The position numbers were made by a program, and so were the translations under genes. The notes under the pieces were generated by a model. That model was given only the letters and a program-made list of their open reading frames with translations. It was not told the origin of the DNA and did not search any database. A stretch of 64,000 bases of DNA from Pardosa pseudoannulata (taxonomy: Eukaryota; Arthropoda; Arachnida; Araneae; Lycosidae), in assembly GCA_032207245.1 (NCBI GenBank), contig CM063502.1:42559162-42623161 (forward strand), read 5' to 3'. Position 1 is the first letter of the stretch; each line of letters starts with the position of its first letter. Below are positions 24,616 to 37,950 of the stretch, one piece after another.

Positions 24616-26890
24616 AAATTTAGTTTATTCATATGTTTTTTATGAATATTTAATGTAAAGTTAATTTTGAAACTTTAAAAAATCATTTATATTTTGTTTT
24701 TTAAATTGTTAAAATAATGCTTGATTTTAAGAAACAAAACTATTAAAAATTTCATTTTAGAATATATAAAATTAGTAATAATTACTGAAATTATAATGAA
24801 AATAGGTAGCATGAAATAAATTTTTAACATTTTTACTCACAGTAAGGTCTCTATAAAAAAATAAATATTGCGCAGAATTATTTTAAATTTTCAAAAGTCC
24901 ATTAAAAGGTTGATACTTTTTACTTTTTAAGATTCATTTGAGATATATAGTATTGATTTTTTTTTTTTTTTTTTAATTAAGGGGGTTTCTGTTCCACTTG
25001 AACCCCTGCAAATGTTGTTACAATTCATATATAAAGTTTATTTTCAATTTTATAATACTGTTTATTTTTCCAATAGGCAAAATAAACCAAAAAATGCTAA
25101 CTAGATATAGAAAACAATGCTATATTTCCCCCACCAAATCATAAAAACCAAACTTTTCGATTCATAAGTGAGAGTTTGCACAGGAAAGAACATAAAATAT
25201 CACTTTACAATAAGACACAAACATTTACAAACTACCTATCTTTTCATCATTTTAAAATAATTTTAATTTCAAAAGGAATATTTAATTATTGTATAGCTAA
25301 AATAATCTCAGGCAAATACTTAAGCATATTAAAAGGTAAGAACTTTTTCAATTTAAAATTTTATTTAATATTTAGAGCATTTAAATTTTATTAACCAAAG
25401 TTGACCCCCCCCATAAATGTTGTTATAATTATTTAAAATTACAGCTTTAGATTTCAATGACCCAGATCAAAATTTTGCTCTCAGTTATAATACACTACAC
25501 TTTCAATCAATACAAAAAAAAAAAAAAAAAAAAAAAAGGCAAAACATGAGAAAGTACTTCAAAAAAATATAACTACACAATTTAACTGGAATCACTTACA
25601 AACCAAGCATTTATATGTCCAACCCAAATTATTAAAAAAAAAAATAGCCATAATGAAAAGATCAGCAACAACATGGTGATACAATAGGATTAATTAAAAG
25701 CAAAACCCTAAAGTAGGAACCAAAATTCTAAGACAGTTGATGAACATTAAAAATTAGAATTTCCCTACTTTAAAAGAAAAATAAGAAATATCAAAACAAA
25801 ACCTCAAATGTATTACACAAGTAAGCTTATCGCAATTCAAGTCAGGTTAAAATATTTTTAATATAAATCCCATTTTATACACTTCAGATACTTAGTAGTG
25901 AAATGGAGAACAAAAACAAGAGAGTTATCAAATATAAATCTAGATCCATCAAACTTTGAGAAGCTATCATCAAAAACTAGTTACAAATTCAAGCTGATCA
26001 ACAGACCCTCTTAAATTCAGTTAATCATATAAACATGCTTTATGATTCAGTTAGATTCAGAGTGCTACAGTTTACAGCTACATGTGACAATAAAAACATT
26101 CTTCAGGAAAAGTACACTTTCACAAAAATAAACTTTTGATTTAAGCCAATAATATCTACATAACTATTATTGGATACAAGTTCCGTCATTACAGTTTTTT
26201 AACAATAGCTTCCATAAAGCACTGAGAATAACCAACTCTTTTGCTAAAATTTAAGAACTAACTAGTTCATAGGAATATCTCCACAATGCTCCACTTCAAA
26301 CTATAGATGCCTGGGGTAATAATTTTCTTGGGGCCCCCTTTATTGAAACAACCATCATATAAACTGTCAACTGAAATCTATAATTAATTGATTTATTTGA
26401 TCATAATTAGTAGCTAAAATGATTTGGAAGACAAATATCAAAAGAACTAGCTTACATTTAGGACACAAACATGTATTAATATTTATAAATTATAACATAT
26501 TAATTTATAAAACTTTTAATAGTTTGAATCTGCTTACAGGAATGTACAGGTGTGAAAATACTCAAAAATTATCTCAAACAGAACTTCAATAAACGTTATT
26601 AAAAGAATAAGAATTACAGTACATAACTTTAGTTACTAGATTCTTATATTGTCAATAATGATGACACATCTGATGTAATCGTTAGTTTTCAAAAAACAAA
26701 TCGATTTACCTATTACAACAAATAAACATTATGTATAATTTCATCATTCATTTATTTTTTATATTTATATGCATTAAGCTACCATACTACTCTGAAACCT
26801 CAATTTTTAAAAATTTATTTTACTGTTTCTTGCTCGTGTATATTAGCTGAATTAAGACAAAATATCTTAATTCTTAAAACAAATTTTTTT
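24616..26890 (-). other. Intron or 5' leader interval of the NFXL1-like gene
   Basis: AT-rich sequence with a poly-T at 24,959-24,974 and a poly-A at 25,511-25,537. Two short related blocks with AAATGTTGTTAYAAT occur near 25,010 and 25,418. No coding exon was recognised. Confidence 0.5.
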
Positions 26891-26897
26891 AACATAC

Positions 26898-27250
26898 CAG
26901 TTAGTAGATTAAAACAAGAACGAACAGTATCAGTCATATGAATTCTTTAAATTCTCTTCTATAACACCTTCGCCGACGTGTCGATACAATGTGCTAAAGA
27001 AAACAAAAACTGACAAGTGGTAATCAGTGATTGTAGAAACGAAAGTGTCTAGTTTAGGATCAATGCTTTTGCAAACTTTGTGAAAATTTTTATTATGAAT
27101 ACTCTCTGTTGTGAATTATCTGAAAATTGCGATAACCATCGATGTTACTGTAGATCGCAGAGTTAAAACCCACGCCGGACAAGCGTGTACACATTCGATG
27201 CTACATTCCTCCTGTGATCTCTGCGCGTGCTACTACGCAGTTTCGAATTC
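26898..27250 (-). promoter_or_regulatory. Putative first exon and promoter region of the NFXL1-like gene
   Basis: A consensus donor (CTG then GTATGT) ends a stretch that begins in CpG-rich sequence (CGCCGACGTGTCG, GCGCGTGC) unlike the CpG-poor gene body. A 14-codon frame from an ATG at 26,937 runs into the donor in phase 1 and would stay in frame with exon 1 if an acceptor near 24,088 is used. The transcription start is not fixed. Confidence 0.5.
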
Positions 27251-27281
27251 ACTACACTGAAAACTGTCAGAATGACTACTA

Positions 27282-27365
27282 AAGGCCGGCCTCATCAATT
27301 TCGGTTAATGACTAACCACGATTACTTTCTTTTTAAACGGGGAATTGCGTCTCACTAACCAAAAT
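27282..27365. repeat. Short element related to the 38.8-39.5 kb TIR element
   Basis: TTAATGACTAACCACGATTA resembles TTAAAGACTAACCGCGATTA at the left end of the 38,835 element. GGAATTGCGTCTCACTAACC is the inverted counterpart of GGTAAGACGCAATTCGC there. So a compact, palindrome-like relative. Confidence 0.5.
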
Positions 27366-27369
27366 AGAG

Positions 27370-28849
27370 ATTAAATCTATGCTTAATTGGGTAATATTTA
27401 ATTGCCCAAAGTCGAGCCGATAGCAGTTCTAAACAGAGTTTAACCATTATTTAGGTAAACAGTGAAAGCCACCCCCACTCCCTCATTTTTTTTAATCTGC
27501 CCGTAAGTTTTTTTAAGCCATCTAGGGAATGTTTTGATTTGAAGTTAATTTTAAAATATCTTCTTGTCAAATGAAAATGAATTAAAGGGATTTTCTGTTG
27601 GATGTTTGTATTGTGTGGGTCAGTAGGTAAGTTATCGAAATTTCCTAGGCATAAAAGATTTCTTCCCAGTGATTTTTGATTTAAATGTATGTTCAAGCGA
27701 AGATAACCTGAGAGTGTATATAGCGAAATATTTGGCGTGGATATGAGCGAGTAATGCGAAGGATGAATGGCCCTTTGATTTTTATTAAAAGATTTATTTT
27801 GGAAGTAATCAAATTTTGACACCATGTTTTATTAATGACATCCCTGTTTTATTATTGATCCGGGAAGTGATTATTCTTTTCCTACCATATTCTTTTATAC
27901 GGTTCATTTCCAGGGGCTTGTTTTGGCCTATTTTCATTTAAGTTCGATTAACGATAGTTGGAAAAATCTAGAGAAGTTGTTATGCTTCTCTGGAAATGTG
28001 TGGAATGAAGTAAAAATAATATTTCCCTGTATTTTCTCGGTGACGTGTCTGAAGTCTTGCCTGTAGTGAGACCAAACATTTTTGAGAATATTTCAGTATA
28101 CTGTTCACAAAGTTAAAGTTATCGCATAAAATGAGGTAAAACTACTTCAGTGATAAGCATTACTGGTACTACTGAAGAACCGGGTGCCCCTTCCTATTTT
28201 TGGAGATTTTTAAATGGCGTCAACTGCGACAACCCTTTCGCGTGAAGTAACCGGAAGGCTGTGTTAAAAGCGGGAGCAGATTTTAGACGGAAACAACGTA
28301 GCTATACTTATAGTAAGCTATGGAAAAGGAAAAATATAATAATAGTGCAATTAATGCCAACAAAAGGGGGAAATTAATAGTTAAGTTATACTTTAATCGA
28401 TTAAATATAGGGCAATTTCCCACAATGTCACTACTTTAGTTCTTTCGCAATATTCTTTCCGTTCATTTCTTGTTTACAATAGCTTATAGGCAACCAATAT
28501 TTCTTTCTTTCCATTTCAAACGAAAGTTGAATTCCTCATGAGTTAGATATGTCATATTGCACGAAAATGCCCTATTCATTTCGATCAACTCATAACGTCA
28601 AAAGAAAACTTTAGTTCCTTTTTTGTGTTATTATGTTTGATGTTTTGGATCTAAATCTTATTTTACATTCTTTCGGATAACGACGAGAATAAACTACGAG
28701 CCGCAAATTCTCTCTAGAAAGATACAGAATAACTTCAATTATCACCTTGTATGTGAAAGGTTTTCTAATAAATCTGAACACGAACGTTGTGGATAATCAG
28801 TACATAATGTCATAGTCAGTTTTTTCCTACGCGCAATATAGTTTCACAG
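27370..28849. other. Intergenic interval between NFXL1 and DM4/12-like paralogue A
   Basis: CpG-rich relative to the NFXL1 body. It holds the second copy of a dispersed repeat at 28,208-28,402. No supported gene; a 124-codon minus-strand frame at 27,451-27,825 has no recognisable feature. Confidence 0.5.
28208..28402 (+). repeat. Dispersed repeat, copy 2
   Basis: Same orientation as 24,425-24,615, with more CpG (CGCGTGAAGTAACCGG) where the other copy has TpG or CpA, as expected if copy 1 lost CpG by deamination. Confidence 0.7.
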
Positions 28850-28955
28850 GGACCTACTCCTTAAAACAGCTAGTGAATGACTATACATTTAATCCAGCAT
28901 CGAGATTCAAATATATGGACTCCGTTACCAAAAGATAACCTCCTCAATGGCGAAA
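28850..28955 (-). repeat. Strongly diverged SINE upstream of paralogue A
   Basis: GGGACCTACTCCTTAAAACAG and ATGGACTCCGTTACCAAAAG follow the reverse-complement SINE order. A similar relic lies upstream of paralogue B at 39,793-39,905, so it may predate their duplication. Confidence 0.5.
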
Positions 28956-29010
28956 TTTGAAAAGTAATTTAATGAAAAAAAAGACAGCATAAGAAGAGGA
29001 TTTTAGTAAT

Positions 29011-29040
29011 GTGATGTCACTATCAGATTTATTTATAATA
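29011..29040 (+). promoter_or_regulatory. Core promoter of paralogue A (GTGATGTCAC and TATA)
   Basis: GTGATGTCAC (29,011-29,020), then AGATTTATTT and TATAATA (29,034-29,040). The block is nearly identical to 40,547-40,580 upstream of paralogue B. The near-palindrome resembles a CRE/bZIP site. A start about 25-30 bases below the TATA is inferred. Confidence 0.7.
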
Positions 29041-29065
29041 GAGCTAGACAAGTAGATGATCCTTG

Positions 29066-29123
29066 CGTTTCCTGTCGTAGTGTTTAGTAGCTGAGACGAA
29101 GAGTTTTATTTGAAATAACTTTC
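29066..29123 (+). other. Non-coding first exon of paralogue A (5' end estimated)
   Basis: Runs from the inferred start to the donor GTGAGT at 29,124 and includes TAGTGTTTAGTAGCT, shared with paralogue B. An intron of about 850 bases follows, to the acceptor at 29,970. Confidence 0.55.
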
Positions 29124-29974
29124 GTGAGTAATATGAAATTTCGATTTTTTATTTTTGATCTTTTAGTTAGTAGCAGTAATCAGGAAAGGTGTTATTTTTA
29201 GTATTACCTGGTATTTTACTTATGTATGCTAAGTACTAGTAATGCTTACTTTATTTTTTATCTTTATGTATTGTTAAAACTGTAATGGCTATTCGATATG
29301 TCTTCGACACGTTTAGTCTCAAATGTAAATGTTGCGATTTTTGTTATTCTGTTAAAGTTTATGAGCAGTAAATATGTAACAAAAATCCGAATCTTATAAA
29401 ACTGAATTCGGTGTTTTATGAACACAGAAAATCTTGAAATTGAAATGTATAATTTTCATAGCTACTTATACTTGAGAACAGCAATGTAAGGAAGTATATT
29501 ACTATTCACTCACCTACTTTATTTTCTTAACGCTGACTAATCTAATGACTACTTAGAAAGTTGCTCTTGCTACTACCTCGTTCTGATTTTAAATAAGTCA
29601 GCATTATTATGCAAGTAGAATATATTAATGCTATGGATTGTATCAAGCTAACTGATCGTTACTCTTCATATTGAACGAGAATTCAGTTTGTCTTGTAATT
29701 CATGGTTGTACCCAGGGATTTATATCTGAATTTCAAGTTTAATTATTTAAGATATCGAAAGAAGTTTCATCAATGATGCCTGCTGTATTTCGGGATATCA
29801 AGATGTTTCAGCTTCTACTACTTGCATTTCCTTTCAGACGCTGTTGATCTGTTATCAGTAAATATAAAATGAGTCTTAATTCAATTATCGTTTGACCGTA
29901 TCTGAAGATTCTACAATTTAGCTTCAAATTATTTTTACTTATTTATTTTTACTTATTTTCTTTTTTTAAGGAAC

Positions 29975-32927
29975 ATGAAGCTGCTGAGTTTAGCCGTCAT
30001 GATGGGGCTTTGTGCACTAAATCAAGCTCTTACACTATCGACTGTTACTACAGTAACTCTGGCTTTGTTCAGCTTAAATAAGCCAGTATCTTGTTTTTTC
30101 GGAATATTCCGCCGCCGAAGCTCACCAGTTCAAGAAACTACTGTTGCGGAACCGGAATCTCCCTTTGGTTTCTTCAATCAGAGGGTGACATCGGGATTCA
30201 ATCCATTCATGTCCGGCAGTGGAACTTTCCCTGGATTTGGAGTTCCTGGTCTCGGCATGTTTGGTTACCGATTTCCTGTAAGTAATCTACTTTAATATCG
30301 TAACTTTGTTTGAAAAATAATGAAATGTATAACTTCCTACGAATTAGTCTAGATTCAACATACTGCCGAAAGTGCGAGTTTCGTTTAACTTACTAATGTT
30401 GTAAATCCAGTTAGCTGTCGCTATCGGTTTAACTAAACTGTAATTTTATCTAGTTTACTATATGCTCTTAACACTCGGGCTACCTTTCTATTCTAACACG
30501 TTTATAACGTTCTTTAACAGTCATTTACTTCAACAATTTTAAATACTTAAAGTGGTTAAAACAGATTTCGCATCTGTTAAACAATTATGCGTAAATTATT
30601 ATGTATAGAATCTTTTATTTTCTGTTGGTCCTTGCTCTATTTGCTGGAAATAGTCAACGTCCGTTTACCACATAATAGGACACAAAATAGTATAAAGATT
30701 GAATTGAACAATGCAGAATTCTTTATAGTACATGACAGAAATAGTTTGAAACTTTTAGTTTTTGTCTTCATTATCATTCAAATACTTTTCCTAAAGATAG
30801 AACTTATTAGCATACCAAAGATATAAAGGAATCTTTTCTGTCGGTATCTAAATTTTCGTGCATTTTAATGCCGTATCATATTATGAAAAAGAATACTCAC
30901 TTGGAAATGTGAACGACTATTTTTACGGAAGTCTAATTTTGGTTTTGGTGCTGCAGAGGCAATGGTACAGAGAATACCGGAAGTCTTAAACTGCTATCAC
31001 GCTTGAAGTTATCGCTTGCGTCTTCTGTCTTACAAATACAAAGTATTGACTGTTGATATATATGACGTAAACTTGCAAACAGGCTTTATAGAACGTAACT
31101 GATGATAAAGTTTTAATAGACCGTGGTAGCCTTAAATTCTTTATTCATTAAGTTAAAACTTGCATAATACTAAACACTGCTTCCATCTCAATTGAAACAC
31201 GTATTCGTTCTAGGCGAGCAATGGCCGAATGGTTAGGGATTTAAACTTTGGTACTGGAGTTAGTGGGTTCAAACCTCACTACGGCATTGATGTCCGTAAC
31301 AAATTAAATATACATTGTACGAACAGATTTCGGACTTCACTGAATTGAAATGCCGTTCTCTTGCCCGAACTGAGTTCTGCCGTGACAGGCAAGGGGTTGA
31401 AAAAGTTTCATAACTTTTGCTAAATAATTGCAGTGCATATCGTAAGATTTTTAAAGATCGTATAAAAGCTATGACCTTGTGAACCTACAGATGACTAGAG
31501 TTGCGACCAAGGTTTTGTAACCTAAGTGGTGTTCATACTGAGCACTTCAAATTTGCTCTAATAATTGTTAAAAAATGACTACCTTCGCTAGTTTATGGTT
31601 CAGTAACTTTAATTCATTGAAAGATCAGCAAATATGGTTTCTCCTTATTTTCGTAAGCCTTTTCGTTTTCTGACGAAGTATCAGAACCCTTTAAGATGAA
31701 TTATACAGGAGATTGTCCTGTAAAATTTCAAAAGTCCGACTTAAAACTGATCTGGACAGATCAGACGACTTAATTTCGTTAGTACATGAGGCTTCCTCCA
31801 ACTCATGGGGTTTCATGAACTCGTAGCTAAATATGGGGATTCTACCTATCTGGCGGTCTCGGTCCCGAATCTTCGAAAAAACTACCTTGATGAGTGGTAC
31901 CCCCTACGAACAATTCTCTTCTGGTAAGTCTCGAGTTACCTTCTCAGTGTTTCAAACTAACCTTTTTTAAAAATCTTGTTTGACTTGCAGCCCCAGTATC
32001 CACCATCCCCTCCAGTCATGGCTACCAAGCCCAAGAGACAAGTATCACCTGGAATGATCCCTGTTATGCCTGCAGCATCTGCTCCCACCCCTGTACAAAT
32101 GCCTCAAGAGGTTCCTTCTGATGCTGTCTCCAGAGATCCTCGTGATGATGCTCCTGGATTGACTCTTGAAGAAACGGAGAGTTTCTTTACTTTATTAGCA
32201 GAAACGGACGAAAACAAGTGCATTTCTAGGCTAATCTGTGAGATGGGAGTCAATCCAGAGTCCGGAGGAGAATTTGGTAAAACAATAGCGGAGATAATAG
32301 AGTAAGTCGTTAATGTTTGTTTAAATAGATTCCAGGTTGCCTTCTTTGAAAGCAATTTAGTAAATTATGTTGTAAGCACCTTGAACTCTAAATTAAATTA
32401 ACTCGGCTCTTAAACCATAACTAAGTTCTGAATTACTCTAAATTCAGAGCAATGATCTGAATTAGATTGCTGGTGCTTCAACTGATTTAACGAAGACTAG
32501 AGTACCCATGAGATTTAACCTTAGATTTAAAGTTCACGCCTACCGTGTCTAGCACTATATGGGTGACTTTATAGTTTTGAAAGTAGCTTTATTTGGTCAT
32601 GTATAAGGCTGCTTGGAAGGCTAAGTTTATAAGAATGCTTGTAAGGAACTTAACTGCTGTTGAGTTATAAACTCATGTTTGCCTGCATTTGTGAAGTTGA
32701 AGAGTTGCTTACTTCACTGCACATCTTAGCTTTGTATTGTAAAACTTCACTCTTAATTTCTTTTCAGGGCTCTTAAAGACTTCCCAGACGGCACCAAAAC
32801 AAAGGAGTATAATGTAGTGTATTATATTGGTATGATGGAGGGTCTATCAGCTTGTCTGACGCAATTCTCCATGTGCGATGAAGAATCTTACCAATTGGTG
32901 AAAAACGCTCAAGCAGCTGATGAATAA
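29975..32927 (+). CDS. DM4/12-like secreted protein, paralogue A (257 aa, three coding exons)
   Basis: Coding exons 29975-30277, 31991-32301 and 32768-32927, with phases 0 and 2 and clean GT-AG sites; the exon carrying the ATG begins at 29,971. Residues 1-20 look like a signal peptide (MKLLSLAVMMGLCALNQALT). They are followed by a hydrophobic stretch (about 21-45), FRRR at 45-48, a Gly/Phe-rich part (65-101), a Pro-rich part with KPKR (about 114-117), and the C-terminal domain. That domain has C178, R181, C184 and E185 (CISRLICE) and C234/C241 (C-x6-C). C-x2-R-x2-CE plus C-x6-C is the layout of the arthropod DM4/DM12 family, whose function is largely unknown. A secreted, disulfide-bonded protein, perhaps cut at the basic sites, is inferred. 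The stop codon lies inside an AATAAA (32,923-32,928); another is at 33,106. Confidence 0.88.
31214..31310 (+). repeat. tRNA-derived SINE, head only
   Basis: ATGGCCGAATGGTTAGGGAT (A-box) and GTGGGTTCAAACCTC (B-box) are followed by GATGTCCGTAAC; the tail is absent. It sits in intron 2 of paralogue A. Confidence 0.75.
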
Positions 32928-34369
32928 AAATGTAGCCTTCGACAGCGTTTGAACGCTGTATTATGTACTATACTTCAAAAACATTAAAAATGTTTTAAAC
33001 TTTCGTGACAGTCTAGTTTCAGATTTTATAGTAATCGCTGTGCAAAAATTAGAGGAGACATTCGAAGGGGATGTAAGTCTAGATTAAGCCACATTCACTT
33101 CTTACGAATAAAGTACTTTGGTAAACTGCACTGCTCAACAAATGCCAAGTTTCAAATAGCAGTTTAGGCTTAATAACGATTTAATTATCGAGTGTTCCTG
33201 AAAGCAGTATTCTGTATGAATACTTTGTAAATATACATAACCACAGTATACTTAGTAGTAGATAGAACTTCACTTTTCGTGTATAGATGAACTATTGCTC
33301 CAAAACCAGAATCTTTTTATAAAATGTGCGAGTTGTAGACATCGCATTTAGAAAATATTGCCTCGACAACAGTGCTCAATGCTAAGTTCCTACTTAAACT
33401 TAATCCGGGTTATTTTGGATTTGCCGGTAGAAACTTTTCCACAAGGTTTTTCCACTGTGTTAATCTGTCTTTAAAATTCCTAATAAGGATGCCCCTCCGC
33501 CTTATAAACGTACTTTACGCTGAGAGTATGCTACCCAAGTGTTAAATATCAAAATCGAATAAAACTTTAAAACCACTTAAAATGATTTGTTTAGCTCAAA
33601 CATCGGCACCGATCAACAGGTAATTCTTGATACGAGCAGGAACCTTGCGCTCGACTTAAGAAATAAGAGCCCAATTTCTTTCGTACGTTTTTGATTTCAC
33701 TCACAAACGTTAGTGATTGAGAAGGTTAACATCGAGGGGGTTAAAAAGTTATCGCCCAAACCGTGAGTTCATTTTCTCTTACTAGGAGCTGTTTAACTTT
33801 TTTTTTTTTTTTTTTTTTTTTTTACGGATACTGTATCTGCTTAACAATTAAATTTTTCATAGGCCAAATTATGACCCATGTACGATCTTTCAAGCTTTCT
33901 TGGTAGATTGGCCTTCATATAACATGAATGACCATTATAACCTTAGACAGTTATTCTGTACATATTCCACGTTTGATAGTGTATTAATGGAAGGAAATAT
34001 TAGAATTCATTTTAAAGCAACGAATATCACACTTTCAGGCTGAAAGATTCATTGCACATGAAGTTATTCCGCTTTAAGTCTGTTTTTCAATTGCGATTCT
34101 CGAAGACGTAAAGATAATTATCTAGGGCGTAAGGGTTCTTTCGACTTTATATCTTTATTTCCAGGAACTCTGTTTTGATGATGAGTATTGTTTAAGAAGG
34201 GTTCCTTAAGTATCCGTATGATTTTAAACAAAACTTAACATACTTTAAATTTTTATTCATTTTCTATAATCACCTGAAAAAGCAAGGAGGCAGAGAAAGA
34301 ACGCATTACAAAAGTGGTCGTGCACCGGAACGGCTGAAAAAGTTACACTTGAAGAGTCGAAATCCGTAA

Positions 34370-34426
34370 GGTTTGGGTTTGGAGCGCTGTTGCATGTTTT
34401 GCTAGAAGGATAATGAGACAATTCTT
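34370..34426 (-). repeat. tRNA-derived SINE, 3' fragment
   Basis: GGTTTGGGTTTGGAGCGCTG, TTTTGCTAGAAGGATAATGAGAC: the reverse complement of the SINE 3' end. Confidence 0.7.
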
Positions 34427-34947
34427 TGTCTCTTCATTGTATTAAAAAAATGTAGTATTGGGAATTTGTCATTCTTTTTCAGATTTCCCTTTTTATTGCC
34501 AGAATATGTAACGTCTCCGCACTTTTTAAGAAAAAAGTTTCGGGGGGCGAGTGAAATAAACATTACAATTTAAACTTTAATAATATACTTGGTCATTCTT
34601 AAGTTGTCCTGTAGTATTGGCTGTATTCTTTTTTTTTAAAAAGAACAGCCTTCTATACTGGTGTTTGGCCTTTTTTTTTGGGGGGGGGGAGGGGCATTCA
34701 TTGATACTTAAAAAAAATGTAATCTTCTACGAGAGTCTCTCCTGAAGAGCCGTATTCCTCAAATATAATTATAAGGTAATCTAACGTGCAACAATATTAC
34801 TCAAAATTTGAATCTAAATAAAATTTACTTATAAAGAATCCCGATGAGAAACATTTCGATTTTGAAAGTTCAAACAGTATTCTATGATTGTAGGGTTCTT
34901 CTAGGATTTTTATATTAGTTTCTAACTTTAGAAATATTTCGTTTGGC

Positions 34948-35105
34948 TTCAAGTGCTACGGTTTGCTGTTTTGCTACACGAGGGCTAATGAGACCGGCTC
35001 CTACTGCTTCAAGCCGATTCCGAATGGCTACGAACATCCATGTCGTCAACTGGATTCGAGCCCACGAACTCCGGTATCGAAGAGCAGCTCTTGTTTAATT
35101 TGGGA
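34948..35105 (-). repeat. tRNA-derived SINE (nearly full length)
   Basis: TTTTGCTACACGAGGGCTAATGAGACCGG, GCCGATTCCGAATGGCTACGAAC and GGATTCGAGCCCACGAACTCC match the minus-strand consensus. Confidence 0.85.
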
Positions 35106-37950
35106 TGTAGTGGTTTAGTTCTGAATACTTGGTTGCCCCAAATTCCTTCTCCAATTTCATATAGATATTATAAAGAAATAATTATGAGGCAATCGAACAA
35201 GTAATGTTCGTTTCCACGAGAATATCAAATATAGTTCCGATTGTTATTGAAATGGAAAGACCAAAGTATGCTGGAAATGGACCGTGGTTTGTAAATATAC
35301 ATGAATTTGTAAATATAAAATGCTATGTTGTTTGATTTAAGGGAAAGACTTGTGGGAAATATTTATAGGTGATTCTAAGTCTGTTAGTGAAATTATTTAA
35401 TATACTTTAAAGTATTGATGATTTAATGTAAAAAGGGAATGGGAGTTTGATATCTTTTATAGATTTTGTGGTGGATTGTTTGGCTAATATGCCTGCATGT
35501 TCATTTCCTATTGTCTCTAAAGCCTTTTTATCTAACTTACGGTCTGGTATTGCACTATTTGTGTTAGTAATAACTGGATACTTTGGATTTGTTTATTTTG
35601 TTGGAAAAATTAGTTGATTGGAAGGAGACTAGTTTGACTGCCGGAGTAAATTAGTATATTAATTTTTATGTGTGGAAGATAACCAGCGTAAGGCCTTTTC
35701 TGGTACAGTTAGTTCAGTCTGGAATACTGTGCTCTTTTAATTGAGAAATTTTGAGAGTAATAAAGCTATTATTTAAGTTAACAATGAAATGCGGTATTGG
35801 CTACAAACATTATGTAATAAAAGTATGGATATATTTCTCACACAGCGAAGGGAAAGAGTGTTTCCTGTAGATACTCATATATGGTCACCAATTCATTTTT
35901 TTTTTTAATTATAATTCCTCTTAGGAAACTACATCTTTTCTGTAAGCTTCGTTAGCTATTGATATAAATTTTAGAAACTATGAGGAAAAATCTTGTAAAA
36001 GTAAACCTGTTTAACTTTTTAAATATATGAGCTATGCTTCCAGAAAATCACACAATCATTTCTAATAGTCGGATAAATTTATTCAAAAGTTAGAAAACAT
36101 TTACGGCTATGATTTTCTTTATGATACAGGATTATATTTTTTTCCTCTTTCATATGTGGATGACCCCCTCCCCCCCAAATGCTCGTCCCTGAACTGTCAC
36201 TGGAAAATGTGAATTTAAGAATATTCTTTACATGGCCAAAGTTATTGAATGAATCGCCAAGTACTTTTTAGAAATTTACACAAATGACAAAAATTTGAAA
36301 TAGTCGTGTTTGGTTCTTCGGTGGATAATTTCTTTTACATCATTTTGAGTTAATTTTAAAGGAAAATTAAGTCAAAAGCAAACTTTTGTATGAGGACATA
36401 AAAATTATAATGACGTATGGATTGATGCTTTGGATACATATTCTTTAATAAAAGATAATTTTTTAATCACCGAAAATGGATGGAATGAGCCAGGTAATAC
36501 TTTGAAATTAGTCCTAATAAAACATTAGCCAATATAATTCTATCTTTAAATGGAGCCATTCTTAAGTAACTTTTCTTAAAAAATGAAATAATTTCTTATC
36601 CCAACTTCTAACTGATAAAATAAATTTTCTATAACGTTCAAATAATCTAACTTAACCTTTCCAGTGGAACACACCGATTAAAAAAGTCTCCAAAAAATAC
36701 GCTAAAGGTTTACTGTGTCAATGGCCAAAGTGTTCTATGATTTTTTACTTCATCCTTTGTCGACTGGAATGGAATACGGGAAACCCACCCTCGTTACTGT
36801 CCCTTCCCTTCCCGTTATAAATAGATATATAAATAGATATTATAGATTGTTAATTTTTAATACACATAATGCTCGTTAAGTCTAGAAGATCATCCCATAA
36901 GAAATAATGGATTCTAAAAGTACAAATAAAAATATTCTTTAAGAAAATTATTTATATTTTTTTACGAAAGTTATCCAAGATATTTAAATGGTGAAATTAG
37001 AGATACATCTATTACCGCAAACGAAATACTTCGAAATAGAGATTTACAAAGTCATGAAAAGCTATTAGCGTCTTTGTGCCTCAGGGAGTAGGGGTGCATT
37101 CCTCAATAAATGTCAGTCAAAGAGGGATGCAGTTTCTAAACAATCTATCTGATCCTCCTACCTCACACACTGGCAAAAATGTACATTACATCCATTTTCG
37201 AAACGTTTTTGGAGGTCGAAAACTGTACGTGACAACCGCTTTGAAGACATCATCGGTTTGGCGGAATTGTACGTGCGAACCGCTTAGAGGGTTAAGTAAG
37301 ATATTAATGAATTTAGTACAATTGTATAGAAGCCACAAGCGGGTGTTAATAGCGGAATGTTTAAAGTCATCATCCTCATAACTCTGAAAACTGGTTTGAA
37401 TTCCCAAAATGTTGTGCACTAAGAATTATATTATCTTTTACATGGTTGACATAAACTGATATATCGCTGATCCTATAAACAGTAATCGGCCAACCCTTCT
37501 TTCAGCCTTACATCCCCACACCATCCCGCTCTCTTCTCCATGTTTTAAATTTAGTTTTATATTTGATGGATTAAGTTGTTTGTTTGTACTCCACCGTACT
37601 CTTATCTTTCCAGTTAAATTTCAAGTTTTTTCTTTCTCAAATGGAAGCATAAGTCTCGTTATAGCTTTCCTTTCAATACATTTCAAGGGTAGACGTAGGT
37701 TCGCTCTTAATACATGCATAATAACTGCCGTAAAGAAAATAAAAATACCAAATACCTCATACACTTTTTCAAATTTCAGCCTTTTGAGAACTGAAAATAC
37801 TATTACCCACTACAAAGACTGATCAATGAATATTACATTCTTATTGTACGAAAAAAAAAAAGAACTTCAGTGTACAATAAAAAATATTTTCTTTATCAGG
37901 GTAGTGAATTTTAAGTTATTTTACATATAAAATATAAGATTTAACAATAT

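Larger units (their letters stand above)
32928..37950. other. Intergenic interval between paralogues A and B (left part)
   Basis: Holds 3'-flanking sequence of paralogue A, a 27-base poly-T at 33,797-33,823 and SINEs at 34.4 and 35.0 kb. Related short blocks around 37,205-37,290 share TGTACGTG and GAACCGCTT. No supported gene. Confidence 0.5.

Noticed and set aside
27451..27825. 124-codon minus-strand open frame between NFXL1 and paralogue A
   Set aside because: No signal peptide, domain, repeat or splice context that I recognise; plausible by chance in this slightly less AT-rich interval.
30587..30826. 79-codon frame in intron 2 of paralogue A with hydrophobic segments
   Set aside because: Entirely intronic between well-supported splice sites; AT-rich sequence gives hydrophobic translations by chance.
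37076..37381. 101-codon plus-strand frame
   Set aside because: It overlaps degenerate internal repeats (TGTACGTG, GAACCGCTT), and an antisense frame of similar size exists; no protein signal.
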